Positions 1-8,401 of a stretch of 64,000 nt of DNA are shown piece after piece; within the stretch, counting starts at the first letter, position 1; each line of letters opens with the position of its first letter. A program made the position numbers and the translations under genes. This DNA comes from Roseicyclus mahoneyensis (lineage in GTDB: Bacteria > Pseudomonadota > Alphaproteobacteria > Rhodobacterales > Rhodobacteraceae), in NCBI RefSeq assembly GCF_003148775.1, contig NZ_QGGW01000001.1:248001-312000 (forward strand). Direction: 5' to 3'. The notes under the pieces are model-generated. The model made no database searches, was not told the DNA's origin, and saw nothing but the letters and a program-made list of their open reading frames with translations.

Positions 1-56
1 GCACCGAAGGCGCGGCGCTGTTCCGGTCGCTGGCGGAGGCCTTGGTGGCGGCCTGA
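1..56 (+). CDS. 3' end of an unidentified gene
   Basis: An open frame enters from the left edge and stops at TGA 54-56. Only 17 residues are visible (TEGAALFRSLAEALVAA), an alanine-rich amphipathic helix of the kind that ends many globular proteins. The codon choice (G or C at almost every third position) matches the neighbouring genes. It lies on the same strand as dctB and ends about 75 bases before that start, so the two may share a transcript. No family can be named from this fragment. Confidence 0.5.
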   Translation, partial: TEGAALFRSLAEALVAA

Positions 57-129
57 GCGACCACCGTCGCCGCTGAGCGGCGCGGGATCGCCCTTGAGCG
101 CGGGCGCGGGCCTGTCTACCTTTGCGGCC

Positions 130-1896
130 ATGAGCCTTGTGGACACCCAGATTTCCGCCGATCGGCGCCGACGCCGTTTTGCCTGGGTGCTCCGGGCCTT
201 CATGGTCGTGTTTCTGGCGGCCGCCGTGGCGGTGATATGGGTCTCGAACGCGTGGCTGACGCAACAGTTCACCGAGACCACGCGCAACCGCGCCGAGATC
301 CGGCTGGCGATCTATTCCGGGACTATCCAATCCGAATTGCAGCGCCATTCCGTGGTGCCCCTGCTTTTGGCCCGCGACCCGGTTCTGATCCGGTCGCTGG
401 AAACCGCCAGCTATGTGGACACCACGGCGCGGCTGATTTCCTATGTCGACGAGATCGGCGCGGCCTCGCTGGTGTTGCTGGACCGGGACGGGCGGATCGT
501 GGCGGCGACCGACCGTGAGCGTCTGGGGCAATTGCGCAGCGCCGATCCCTTCTTTGTCGAGGCCAGCCGGTCGCCCGACACTGTTTTCACCTCGAACGAG
601 CCGGAAACGGGGCGGTTCGACTTCACCTTCTCGCGGGCGATGCGGTCGTCGGACAACCGGCTTTTGGGGGTGATCTTGGTCGAGGTCGATCTGGCACGCA
701 TCGTCGATCGCTGGCGCGGCACCACCGAGGCGATCTTTCTGACCAACAGTCAGGGCGCCATCATCTTGTCGACCGAACCACGCTGGCGCGGCCGCACCGA
801 GGTCGAGGCGCTGGCCCTTCAACCACCGCAAAGCGCGATCCAGCGCGCCTTGCGGGCGACGGGCGATTTTGCCTTCGGCGAGGCCGACAGCCGGTTTTTC
901 GGCAACGAGACGATCCGGCTGGAAAGCCGCATCCCGTTCCGGGGATGGCGCATCGTCAGCTATACCGCCTACACCTCGGTGCGCGAGCGGGTGAATGCGG
1001 TCTTGGCCCTGCAGATCATGGGATTCGCCCTCGCACTCGCCGGGGGATTCTACCTCATCAGCCGCAGGGCGCGGCTCAGGTCGGACCGGCTGGCACGGGA
1101 ATCGGCAGAGCTTCGCCGGTTGAACGGTCGCCTGCAGCGGGAAATCGCCGAGCGCCAGAGGGTCGAGCGCACGCTGGAGGAGGCCGAGCAAAGCCTTGCG
1201 CAGAGCCAGAAACTGGCCGCTTTGGGCGAGATGTCGGCAGCCGTCAGTCATGAACTGAACCAGCCGCTGGCCGCGATGAAGACGTATCTGGCCGGTGCGC
1301 GCCTGCTCTTGCAGCGCAAGCGGATCGAGGAGGCGGCGTCGAGCTTCCAGCGCATCGACGACCTGATCGACCGGATGGGCGCCATCACGCGACAGCTGAA
1401 ATCTTATGCCAGAAAGGGTGGTGACGCGCTGGAACCCGTCGATCTGCGCGATGCGCTGAAGGGCGCGCTGACGATGATGGAGCCGCAATTGCGCACCACC
1501 AAGGTCGAGATCACGCGCAACCTGCCGCGCCAGCCGGTGATGGTGTTGGCGGACCGGCTGCGGCTGGAACAGGTCATCATCAACCTGCTCAGGAACGCGC
1601 TCGATGCGATGAAGGATGTGCCCAAGCGCGAGCTGGACCTGCTGATCTCGGAAGGGGAGGAGGCGGTGCTGACGGTGCGCGACAACGGCAACGGAATTGA
1701 CGATCTCGACGCGCTGTTCGAGCCATTCTACACCACCAAGAAGCCCGGCGAGGGGGTCGGTCTTGGTCTTGCGATATCGTCGGGGATCGTCACCGATCTG
1801 GGCGGGCGGCTGACGGCCCGCAACGGCGAGACCGGCGGCGCGGTGTTCGAGATCCGGATGCCGCTGATCGAGGGTGGCGTGCGTGCGGCGCAGTGA
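130..1896 (+). CDS. dctB: DctB-type sensor histidine kinase (C4-dicarboxylate)
   Basis: Inner-membrane sensor kinase of about 588 residues. Transmembrane helices lie near residues 19-42 and 290-312 and bracket a periplasmic sensor region of dCache/DctB size. A cytoplasmic coiled coil follows, then a HisKA domain with phospho-acceptor His374 (SHELNQPLAA) and a HATPase domain with N box NLLRNALDAM near 485 and glycine box GEGVGLGLAI near 540. The SHELNQP box and layout are typical of DctB, which senses C4-dicarboxylates and phosphorylates DctD. DctD is encoded next, 96 bases downstream, which supports the pairing. The ATG at 130 was preferred to an upstream in-frame TTG at 94; neither has a clear ribosome-binding site. 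No dctPQM transporter is visible, so the target genes lie elsewhere. Confidence 0.85.
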   Translation: MSLVDTQISADRRRRRFAWVLRAFMVVFLAAAVAVIWVSNAWLTQQFTETTRNRAEIRLAIYSGTIQSELQRHSVVPLLLARDPVLIRSLETASYVDTTARLISYVDEIGAASLVLLDRDGRIVAATDRERLGQLRSADPFFVEASRSPDTVFTSNEPETGRFDFTFSRAMRSSDNRLLGVILVEVDLARIVDRWRGTTEAIFLTNSQGAIILSTEPRWRGRTEVEALALQPPQSAIQRALRATGDFAFGEADSRFFGNETIRLESRIPFRGWRIVSYTAYTSVRERVNAVLALQIMGFALALAGGFYLISRRARLRSDRLARESAELRRLNGRLQREIAERQRVERTLEEAEQSLAQSQKLAALGEMSAAVSHELNQPLAAMKTYLAGARLLLQRKRIEEAASSFQRIDDLIDRMGAITRQLKSYARKGGDALEPVDLRDALKGALTMMEPQLRTTKVEITRNLPRQPVMVLADRLRLEQVIINLLRNALDAMKDVPKRELDLLISEGEEAVLTVRDNGNGIDDLDALFEPFYTTKKPGEGVGLGLAISSGIVTDLGGRLTARNGETGGAVFEIRMPLIEGGVRAAQ

Positions 1897-1907
1897 GGGG
1901 ACGATAG

Positions 1908-1969
1908 GCGCCTCAGGCGCGACCAGGATGCACGCCTCCGGCGCTGCAAGAGGGCACGCCTCGGGCGTG
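1908..1969. repeat. Three imperfect short palindromes between dctB and dctD
   Basis: Three copies of the theme CGCCTC-N-GGCG occur in the 96-base dctB-dctD gap. The first is GCGCCTCAGGCGC at 1908-1920, the second is centred near 1939 (ACGCCTCCGGCGC), and the third is CACGCCTCGGGCGTG at 1955-1969. Copies 1 and 3 are palindromic and could fold as small hairpins in the mRNA. No T-run follows, so they are unlikely to be terminators. They may tune dctD translation or mRNA stability; this is inference. Confidence 0.5.
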
Positions 1970-1992
1970 ACGAAACGAAAGGATGGCCCGCG

Positions 1993-3309
1993 ATGAAGAT
2001 TGCGATCGTGGATGACGAACAGGACATGCGGCAGTCGATCAGCCAGTGGCTGGCGCTGTCGGGGTTCGAGACGCAGACCTTCGCCTCGGCCGAGGAGGCG
2101 CTGAAAGCCATTGGCGCCGACTGGCCCGGCGTGGTCGTGACCGACGTCAAGATGCCCGGTATGGACGGCATGGCCTTTCTCAAGCGGCTGATGGGCGTGG
2201 ACAGCGGTTTGCCGGTGATCTTGATCACAGGGCATGGCGATGTGCCCATGGCGGTCGAGGCGATGCGGATCGGGGCCTATGATTTCCTCGAAAAGCCCTT
2301 CAACCCTGACCGGATGACCGAACTGGCCAAGCGCGCAAGCCAGCAGCGGCGCCTGACGCTCGACAACCGGGCACTGCGCCGCGAACTGTCGGACGGCACT
2401 GTCTTGATGCGCAAGCTGATCGGTACGAGTTCGGTGATGGAACGCCTGCGTGAGGATATCCTCGATCTGGGTCAGGCCGATGGCCATGTGCTGATCGTGG
2501 GCGAGACCGGCACGGGCAAGACGCTTGTCGCGCATGCGCTGCACGCCGTGGGCCCGCGCGCAGGCAAAAGCTTTGTCACCACGTCTTGCGCCGCCCATGA
2601 CGAGGCGACGCTGGCCGCCATGCTCTTCGGCCCGGTGGGCGAGGATCAGGACAAGCCGCTGGTCGAACAGGCGCGCGGCGGCACGCTGGTGCTCGAGGAT
2701 ATCGAGAGCCTGCCCGGTCCGTTGCAGGCCCGCCTTCTGACCACGATCAACGAACAGGGCACGCCCGCCGAGACCCGGATCGTGGCGATCTGCAACGCGC
2801 CCGAACCCGAGATGTGCGAGGCCTCGCTGCGCCCGGACCTGTTCTACCGGCTGGCCGCCATGCGCATCGACCTGCCGCCCCTGCGCCAGCGGGGCGAGGA
2901 TATCTTGACGCTTTTCACCCGCTTTGGCGAACAGTTTGGCGAGGAATACGGCACCGAGGCACCCCAGGTGACCGCGCAAGAAGCGGCGCAACTGTTGCAG
3001 GCGCCCTGGCCGGGCAATGTCCGCCAGCTGATCAACATCGCCGAACGCGCGATCTTGCAGCAGCGCCGCGGCTCGGGCTCCATCGCGTCGTTGCTCATGG
3101 CCGACAACGCCGAGATTGCCCCGCAACAGATCGGTGAGGGAAAGCCGCTCAAGGAATACGTCGAGGCCTTCGAGCGGATGCTGATCGACAACACCATGCG
3201 GCGCCATCGCGGCTCGATCTCGAACGTGATGGACGAGCTGTGCCTGCCGCGCCGGACCCTGAACGAGAAGATGGCGAAATACGGCCTCAGCCGGTCGGAT
3301 TATCTTTGA
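1993..3309 (+). CDS. dctD: DctD-type NtrC-family response regulator lacking the GAFTGA loop
   Basis: Response regulator of 438 residues and partner of the preceding DctB. The N-terminal receiver domain has phospho-acceptor Asp51 (TDVKMPG). The central AAA+ domain has Walker A GETGTGKT near 170-177 and the arginine-finger region LRPDLFYRL. The C-terminal Fis-type helix-turn-helix covers about the last 45 residues. Oddly, the stretch between LFG and GGTLVLEDIE, where sigma54 activators carry GAFTGA, is short and has no such motif, and the Walker B acidic pair reads ED instead of DE. Rhodobacter capsulatus NtrC also lacks GAFTGA and works with the housekeeping polymerase, so this DctD may be independent of sigma54. 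A purine-rich stretch (GAAAGGA) precedes the ATG. Confidence 0.85.
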   Translation: MKIAIVDDEQDMRQSISQWLALSGFETQTFASAEEALKAIGADWPGVVVTDVKMPGMDGMAFLKRLMGVDSGLPVILITGHGDVPMAVEAMRIGAYDFLEKPFNPDRMTELAKRASQQRRLTLDNRALRRELSDGTVLMRKLIGTSSVMERLREDILDLGQADGHVLIVGETGTGKTLVAHALHAVGPRAGKSFVTTSCAAHDEATLAAMLFGPVGEDQDKPLVEQARGGTLVLEDIESLPGPLQARLLTTINEQGTPAETRIVAICNAPEPEMCEASLRPDLFYRLAAMRIDLPPLRQRGEDILTLFTRFGEQFGEEYGTEAPQVTAQEAAQLLQAPWPGNVRQLINIAERAILQQRRGSGSIASLLMADNAEIAPQQIGEGKPLKEYVEAFERMLIDNTMRRHRGSISNVMDELCLPRRTLNEKMAKYGLSRSDYL

Positions 3310-3498
3310 ACGGTGACACGGCCTGTCGTCTTCCGTCTATCTGAACGGGGCTGGCAGGGGCGGCGGGCTGGCATGCGTGGGCCAGCCGGGGCCTGAGGAA
3401 ATCCTGCCTTTAGAATGCCGGGCACGGCGTTTACCGTCGGTCGCGTGATGCCCTGCCGGGGGGTGCTCCGGCGCTCCGGCCCTGAATGCGGGAATGTG

Positions 3499-4389
3499 AT
3501 GCTGTTGCCGCCTCTGTTCATTCGTCTCGATCCTTTCGAAATTGCGGTCCTCATCGGTCTGGGGCTTGGCTACCTCGGGCTTTTGCTGGGGCTGTTCGGT
3601 CTTGGCCTTTGGCTGCTGCGCCGCCGCCCGGTGATCGGCGTGGCGCTGATGGTTGCGGTTCTGGGGTGGTGTTTCGGCCCCACGCTGGCGGCCAATCTGC
3701 GGGGTGCCGGTTTCGCCGCCCTTGTCGAGACGTGGCAGATCGAGCCGGATGACCTGCCTGTGTCGCAGGGACGGGTTCTGGTTCTGGAATTCGACGGGGT
3801 CGAGGCGTCTTACGGGGATTTCAATCGCTGCTGGAATGTCTGTTCCGCGCTGCTTCACGACGCCGATCTGGCCGAGGTTCATGTTCTGATACTGCCACCC
3901 GATGCGATGGCACAGGGCAGCATGTCCATCGCGTTTGCCGCGCTTGCCCGCGAGGGGCGCCTGTATCGTATCACGCTCGACGCCCCCGAGATCGGGATGG
4001 ACGGGTATCGCCCCATGGTGGTCGCATCCGTGGAGATGCTGCCCGCGGTCGATCTCGTGATCCTCGAGGATCGCTACGGCAGTCTTGTGACGCGGGCCTG
4101 GTCCGCCCTGATGCCCGATCTTCCCCGGCCTGGCGCGATCGGGACCGAGCCGGGAACGGGCGCCTTGACGATCATCGACAGCCTTCATGTCTGGTCGCAA
4201 TGGCCCGAACCGGGGCAAGACGCCCGACCGCTCGCCCGCCGCCTCCGGGCGATGCATGAGGTGCCGCAGCCGATCCTTTGGCCCGCCGGTGTGGCCGATC
4301 CGCGCTATTATCCGGATTTCGGCAGATCACCCTATCTTGCCGACTGGCTCTGCGATGTCGGGGTCGGGGCGACCTGTCCGCCGCCTTGA
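3499..4389 (+). CDS. Hypothetical membrane-anchored protein
   Basis: A protein of about 296 residues with no recognised family. Two closely spaced hydrophobic helices occupy roughly residues 12-58 (FEIAVLIGLGLGYLGLLLGL and a second after the RRR motif). A soluble domain of about 230 residues follows, ending with a possible disulfide pair (WLCDVGVGATC). The ATG at 3499 was chosen because it sits just before the first membrane helix; upstream ATG and GTG codons in frame would add an unconvincing arginine-rich leader. An antisense open frame covers most of the gene but encodes a low-complexity Arg/Gln/His protein and is probably a shadow. It stands alone between dctD and the rne leader. Confidence 0.55.
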   Translation: MLLPPLFIRLDPFEIAVLIGLGLGYLGLLLGLFGLGLWLLRRRPVIGVALMVAVLGWCFGPTLAANLRGAGFAALVETWQIEPDDLPVSQGRVLVLEFDGVEASYGDFNRCWNVCSALLHDADLAEVHVLILPPDAMAQGSMSIAFAALAREGRLYRITLDAPEIGMDGYRPMVVASVEMLPAVDLVILEDRYGSLVTRAWSALMPDLPRPGAIGTEPGTGALTIIDSLHVWSQWPEPGQDARPLARRLRAMHEVPQPILWPAGVADPRYYPDFGRSPYLADWLCDVGVGATCPPP

Positions 4390-4786
4390 CGAATTGCCAT
4401 TGCCATTCGCGCGTGCAGCCCCTTAAGGTAGTCAGGCTGGCCTATTGCCAGTCGAACCAGTTTCTCTGCATCCCCGATCCGCGCCGGAATCCGAGCGCGA
4501 CAGGGAAGGCAGGTCACTCGGGCCGCAAGCGCGACATGCCTTCCGGCCCATCCCGAACCGCCCCCGCAACGGGGCAGAATTGGCCGATCCGGAACCGTCC
4601 GGCACGGTCGGAGTCAGACGCGATGCACCGCATGGGCGCACAGAAGGCAAGACGGACAGGGGCGACAGCCCCGACCGCTGCCGCGCCCCCGGTGCTCGCC
4701 TTCATCATCAATCGTGACACATCCACTTTCGCCCGGTGCCTTGCACCGCAGGGGCGGCATGGGCCTGTGTCGCGGGCAAGGACACA
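4390..4786 (+). promoter_or_regulatory. Long leader region of rne
   Basis: About 400 bases without a convincing gene precede the RNase E start. A tight hairpin (CGGTGC-CTT-GCACCG) lies at 4734-4748, about 40 bases before the ATG. AAGGA at 4778-4782 is the likely ribosome-binding site. In enterobacteria the rne mRNA has a long 5' leader through which RNase E controls its own level, and this stretch is a candidate for the same role. No promoter could be placed with confidence. In-frame GTG or ATG codons upstream of 4787 do not extend the conserved protein. Confidence 0.4.
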
Positions 4787-7411
4787 ATGGCAAAGACGAT
4801 GCTCATCGATGCCACCCATCCCGAGGAAACCCGGGTTGTCGTGGCAGACGGAACCAAGGTCGAGGAATTCGATTTCGAGTCGCTGAACAAGCGGCAACTG
4901 GCAGGAAACATCTATCTGGCAAAGGTCACGCGGGTCGAACCCTCGTTGCAGGCCGCCTTTGTCGATTACGGCGGAAACCGCCACGGCTTTCTGGCTTTCT
5001 CGGAAATCCATCCCGATTATTACCAGATCCCCGTCGCCGACCGTGAAGCGCTCTTGCGCGAGGAACGCGAATACGCCGAGGCCATGGCCGAAGAAGCCGA
5101 AGACGAAGAGGCCAAGCCCAAGCGTGGCCGACGCCCGCGTCGCCGCAAGGCGACCGACAGCAAGCCCGAGGCAACCAATGGCGATGCCGTGACCACGGGT
5201 GCGGCCAGCGCGCCATCGGGCATGGATGTGGTCGATCTGGGCGATGACGAGGCCGCGGCCGATGACATGACCGCAACCGATGTGGCGGGCGATGGCGGCG
5301 GCTGGGACGATGACCTGCGCGACCGTGCCGCCGAAGACGCCGAAGACGCCGAGGCCGACGAGGCCGAGGAGGCAGAAGCCACCCCGGTGGCCGAGACGGT
5401 CGCTGATGACGACACCGAGGAAGACATCCGCCCGGTGCGCAAACCCCGTGCCCGCAAATACAAGATCCAGGAGGTCGTGAAGGTCCGCCAGATCATGCTG
5501 GTGCAGGTCGTCAAGGAGGAGCGCGGCAACAAGGGTGCGGCGCTGACCACCTACCTGAGCCTTGCCGGGCGCTATTGCGTGCTGATGCCCAACACCGCGC
5601 GCGGCGGCGGCATCTCGCGCAAGATCACCAATGCGGCCGACCGCAAGAAGCTCAAGGAAATCGCCGAGGAAATCGACGTGCCGCAGGGCGCTGGTCTGAT
5701 CATCCGCACCGCCGGAAGCCAGCGCACCAAGACCGAGATCAAGCGCGACTACGAATACCTCCAGCGCCAGTGGGAACAGATCCGCGACCTGACGCTGAAA
5801 TCCATCGCGCCGGCGCCCATCTACGAGGAAGGCGATCTGATCCACCGCACGATCCGCGACCTCTACACCCGCGAGATCGAGGAGGTTCTTGTCGAAGGCG
5901 ATGCCGGCTATCGGCATGCCAAGGACTTCATGAAGATGATCATGCCGTCCCACGCCAAGAACGTGAAGCATTACACCGACCCCACGCCCTTGTTCGCGAA
6001 ATACAAGGTCGAGGGCTATCTGGCCGACATGTTCAACCCGACCGTCCAGCTCAAGTCGGGCGGCTACATCGTGATCGGCATCACCGAGGCGCTGGTGGCG
6101 ATCGACGTGAACTCCGGCCGGGCCACCAAGGAAGGCTCGATCGAGGAAACCGCGCTCAAGACCAACATCGAGGCCGCCGAGGAAGTTGCCCGTCAGGTCC
6201 GCCTGCGTGACCTTGCGGGCCTTATCGTCATCGACTTCATCGACATGGACGAGCGGCGCAACAACCTTGCGGTGGAAAAGCGCCTCAAGGACAAGCTCAA
6301 GACCGACCGCGCCCGCATTCAGGTGGGCCGCATCTCGGCCTTTGGCCTTCTGGAAATGTCGCGCCAGCGCCTGCGCCCCGGCATGCTGGAGGCCACGACA
6401 CAGCCCTGCAAGGCCTGCCACGGCACCGGCCTGATCCGGTCCGACGACAGCCTTGCGCTCTCGATCCTGCGCCAGCTGGAAGAAGAAGGGCCCAAGGGCC
6501 GCGCCAAGGAGGTCAAGGTCGTGGCCCCTGTGGCCATCGTGAACTACCTGATGAACGACAAGCGCGAATACCTTGCCGCGATCGAGCTGCGCTACGGCAT
6601 GGCGATCCGGATCGAGGCCGATGCCGCGATGGTCTCGCCCGAGTACAAGATCGAGCGATTCAAGACCGCAACCCGCAAGATCGTGGCGGTCTCGCCCGTG
6701 ATCTCGATGGATGCGTCCCTGATGGACGATCTGGATGAGGATGTGGTCGAGGCCGAAGAGCTGGAGGCCGATGAGGCCGAGGTCGAAGAGGTGGCGCAGC
6801 CGAAGGCTCAGCCGGCCCGCCCCGCGTCCGAAGGCGACGAGCAGCCCAAGAAGAAACGCCGCCGCCGTCGCGGTGGCCGCGGTCGTCGCAAGAAGGCCGA
6901 TGGCACCGGCTACGAGGATGGTCCGGTCGAGGGTGACGAGGACGACACGGATGGCGACGACGACGAGAACGGGGCCGACAGCGACGGGGACGACACCGTG
7001 GCCGAGGTGGCCGCCGCGCCCGAAGCCATGACCGAGGCCGAGGTCGCGCCCGTGATCGAGGCCGTGATCGCGCCCGAAGCCCCGGCCACCGAAGAGCCGC
7101 CCGCCAAGCCCAAGCGCGTGCGTGCAAGCCGCAGCAAGAAGACCACCAAGCCCGCGGCCGAAGAGGCGGAGGTTGCTTCCGACGCGCCTCAGGCTGACAG
7201 CGTCGCGCCCGAGGCAGAAGCCGTGGCCGTCCCTGCAGCTGCACCGGCCCCTGCGCCCACGCCCGAGCCTGTGGCCGAACCGCAAGCTCCCGAGGCAGTG
7301 CCGGAACCTGCACCGATCGCCGCCTCTGAACCCGCCGCGGAACCCGTCTCCGAACCCGCTAACGGCGAGGCTCCCAAGCCTAAGCGCCGTGGCTGGTGGC
7401 TGGGCGGCTGA
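4787..7411 (+). CDS. rne: Ribonuclease E
   Basis: Essential endoribonuclease of 874 residues that starts most mRNA decay, processes rRNA and tRNA, and scaffolds the degradosome. The conserved start MAKTMLIDATHPEE fixes the ATG at 4787. An S1 domain follows, interrupted by an acidic and basic low-complexity insert of about 130 residues (roughly 95-225). Next come the 5'-sensor and the DNase I-like catalytic part, with metal aspartates in AIDVNSGRATKEGS and IDFIDMDERRN. The Zn-link is CKACHGTG. The last 230 residues are a disordered Glu/Lys/Pro/Ala tail with an RNA-binding KKKRRRRRGGRGRRKK block, ending GWWLGG. An S1 insert of this kind is a known alphaproteobacterial trait. A rho-independent terminator follows. 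Confidence 0.95.
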   Translation: MAKTMLIDATHPEETRVVVADGTKVEEFDFESLNKRQLAGNIYLAKVTRVEPSLQAAFVDYGGNRHGFLAFSEIHPDYYQIPVADREALLREEREYAEAMAEEAEDEEAKPKRGRRPRRRKATDSKPEATNGDAVTTGAASAPSGMDVVDLGDDEAAADDMTATDVAGDGGGWDDDLRDRAAEDAEDAEADEAEEAEATPVAETVADDDTEEDIRPVRKPRARKYKIQEVVKVRQIMLVQVVKEERGNKGAALTTYLSLAGRYCVLMPNTARGGGISRKITNAADRKKLKEIAEEIDVPQGAGLIIRTAGSQRTKTEIKRDYEYLQRQWEQIRDLTLKSIAPAPIYEEGDLIHRTIRDLYTREIEEVLVEGDAGYRHAKDFMKMIMPSHAKNVKHYTDPTPLFAKYKVEGYLADMFNPTVQLKSGGYIVIGITEALVAIDVNSGRATKEGSIEETALKTNIEAAEEVARQVRLRDLAGLIVIDFIDMDERRNNLAVEKRLKDKLKTDRARIQVGRISAFGLLEMSRQRLRPGMLEATTQPCKACHGTGLIRSDDSLALSILRQLEEEGPKGRAKEVKVVAPVAIVNYLMNDKREYLAAIELRYGMAIRIEADAAMVSPEYKIERFKTATRKIVAVSPVISMDASLMDDLDEDVVEAEELEADEAEVEEVAQPKAQPARPASEGDEQPKKKRRRRRGGRGRRKKADGTGYEDGPVEGDEDDTDGDDDENGADSDGDDTVAEVAAAPEAMTEAEVAPVIEAVIAPEAPATEEPPAKPKRVRASRSKKTTKPAAEEAEVASDAPQADSVAPEAEAVAVPAAAPAPAPTPEPVAEPQAPEAVPEPAPIAASEPAAEPVSEPANGEAPKPKRRGWWLGG

Positions 7412-7430
7412 CCGTCCCGGACACAACGAC

Positions 7431-7460
7431 AAAAGGCGCCCCGCGGGGCGCCTTTTTTGT
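7431..7460. terminator. Bidirectional rho-independent terminator after rne
   Basis: An inverted repeat GGCGCCCC/GGGGCGCC (7435-7442 and 7445-7452) is flanked by AAAA on the left and TTTTTT on the right. The T-run serves rne on the plus strand. The A-run becomes a short T-run for the convergent DsbA-like gene on the minus strand, whose stop lies about 20 bases away. Confidence 0.9.
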
Positions 7461-7480
7461 TTCTCTTCAGAATCTTGCGG

Positions 7481-8233
7481 TCAGTTGGCGGTTTCGCGCA
7501 GCATCGCAACGATCTGCTGCATCCCGTCGATCGGCACATAGCCCCGCACAAGCTGGTCGCCAAAGACGAAGCTCGGTGTGCCCGAGATGGCCATCCGTTG
7601 CGCCAAGGCGTGGTTGTATTCGATCGTCTGCATCACCAGCGGATCATTGATCGCGCCCATGATCGCCGCCCCGTCAAGGCCAAGGTCCGCCGCCAGCACC
7701 TGCAATGCCGGCTCGGTCACATCGCCGCGCATCTCCATCAGCGCGTCATGGACGCTCACGTAGGCCTCGTCCCCCAGCGCGATGCGGGTGGCGATGGCAA
7801 AGCGGGACGCCAGCACCGATTGCTCGCCCAGGATCGGGAATTCCTTGACGATCACGCGGATGTTGCCGTCAAATTCCACCAGATCGGCCACCTCGGGATG
7901 CGCGCGCCGGCAGTAGCCGCAGCGGTAATCCATGAATTCCACGATGGTGATGTCGCCCTCGGGATTGCCGAAGCTCACGTCGAAGGCCGAGGAAAACAGC
8001 GCATCCGCATTGGCCGCGACCATCATTGCGTCGCGTTCCAGTTCGGCCGCGCCCTGACGCTGTTCCAGAACCGCGATGGCCTCCATCAGCACCTCGGGGT
8101 TTTCCAGCAGATAGGCCCGCACCTCGGCGCGGAAGGCGTCGCGCTCGGCCGCGCTGAGGTTGTCCAGATCGGTGGCGGCGGCGGGCAGGGCAAGGCCAAG
8201 CGCAAGGCCAAGGGCGGCAAGGTTTTTCAGCAC
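7481..8233 (-). CDS. DsbA-family thiol:disulfide oxidoreductase
   Basis: Exported thioredoxin-fold protein of 250 residues. A signal peptide (about 1-20, cut after LPAAA) is followed by a helical N-terminal segment of the DsbA/Com1-like type with ENPEVLMEAI. The thioredoxin domain has active site Cys105-Gly-Tyr-Cys108 (YRCGYCRRAHPE), an inserted helical region, and the cis-proline loop GTPSFVFG near the C-terminus. Proteins of this group oxidise or isomerise disulfides in periplasmic proteins. It is monocistronic, convergent with rne, and divergent from the aminotransferase at 8402. It is not adjacent to the Sox thioredoxins later in the window. Confidence 0.85.
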   Translation of the reverse strand: MLKNLAALGLALGLALPAAATDLDNLSAAERDAFRAEVRAYLLENPEVLMEAIAVLEQRQGAAELERDAMMVAANADALFSSAFDVSFGNPEGDITIVEFMDYRCGYCRRAHPEVADLVEFDGNIRVIVKEFPILGEQSVLASRFAIATRIALGDEAYVSVHDALMEMRGDVTEPALQVLAADLGLDGAAIMGAINDPLVMQTIEYNHALAQRMAISGTPSFVFGDQLVRGYVPIDGMQQIVAMLRETAN

Positions 8234-8401
8234 GGCAACATTCTTTCACAAGGTGTTTGGACCTGACTACCACATCCCCCCGGTGCCAAGCCAGCCGCGA
8301 CGCGCGCGACACGCTCTCACAGACGCGTGAGCGCGCAGGGCCGTTGACGGGAGGGGCAGGGGCTGGTTGAAGGCGCGCATCCCATGCCCGGAGACCCCGA
8401 G

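Noticed and set aside
3337-4257. Minus-strand open frame of 306 codons opposite the hypothetical membrane protein
   Set aside because: The translation is polar, Arg/Gln/His-rich and structureless, whereas the plus strand has two clear membrane helices.
4514-7432. Minus-strand open frame of 972 codons opposite rne
   Set aside because: It is a shadow of rne: the translation is Gly/Arg/His/Leu-rich low complexity without family motifs, while the plus strand encodes a clear RNase E.
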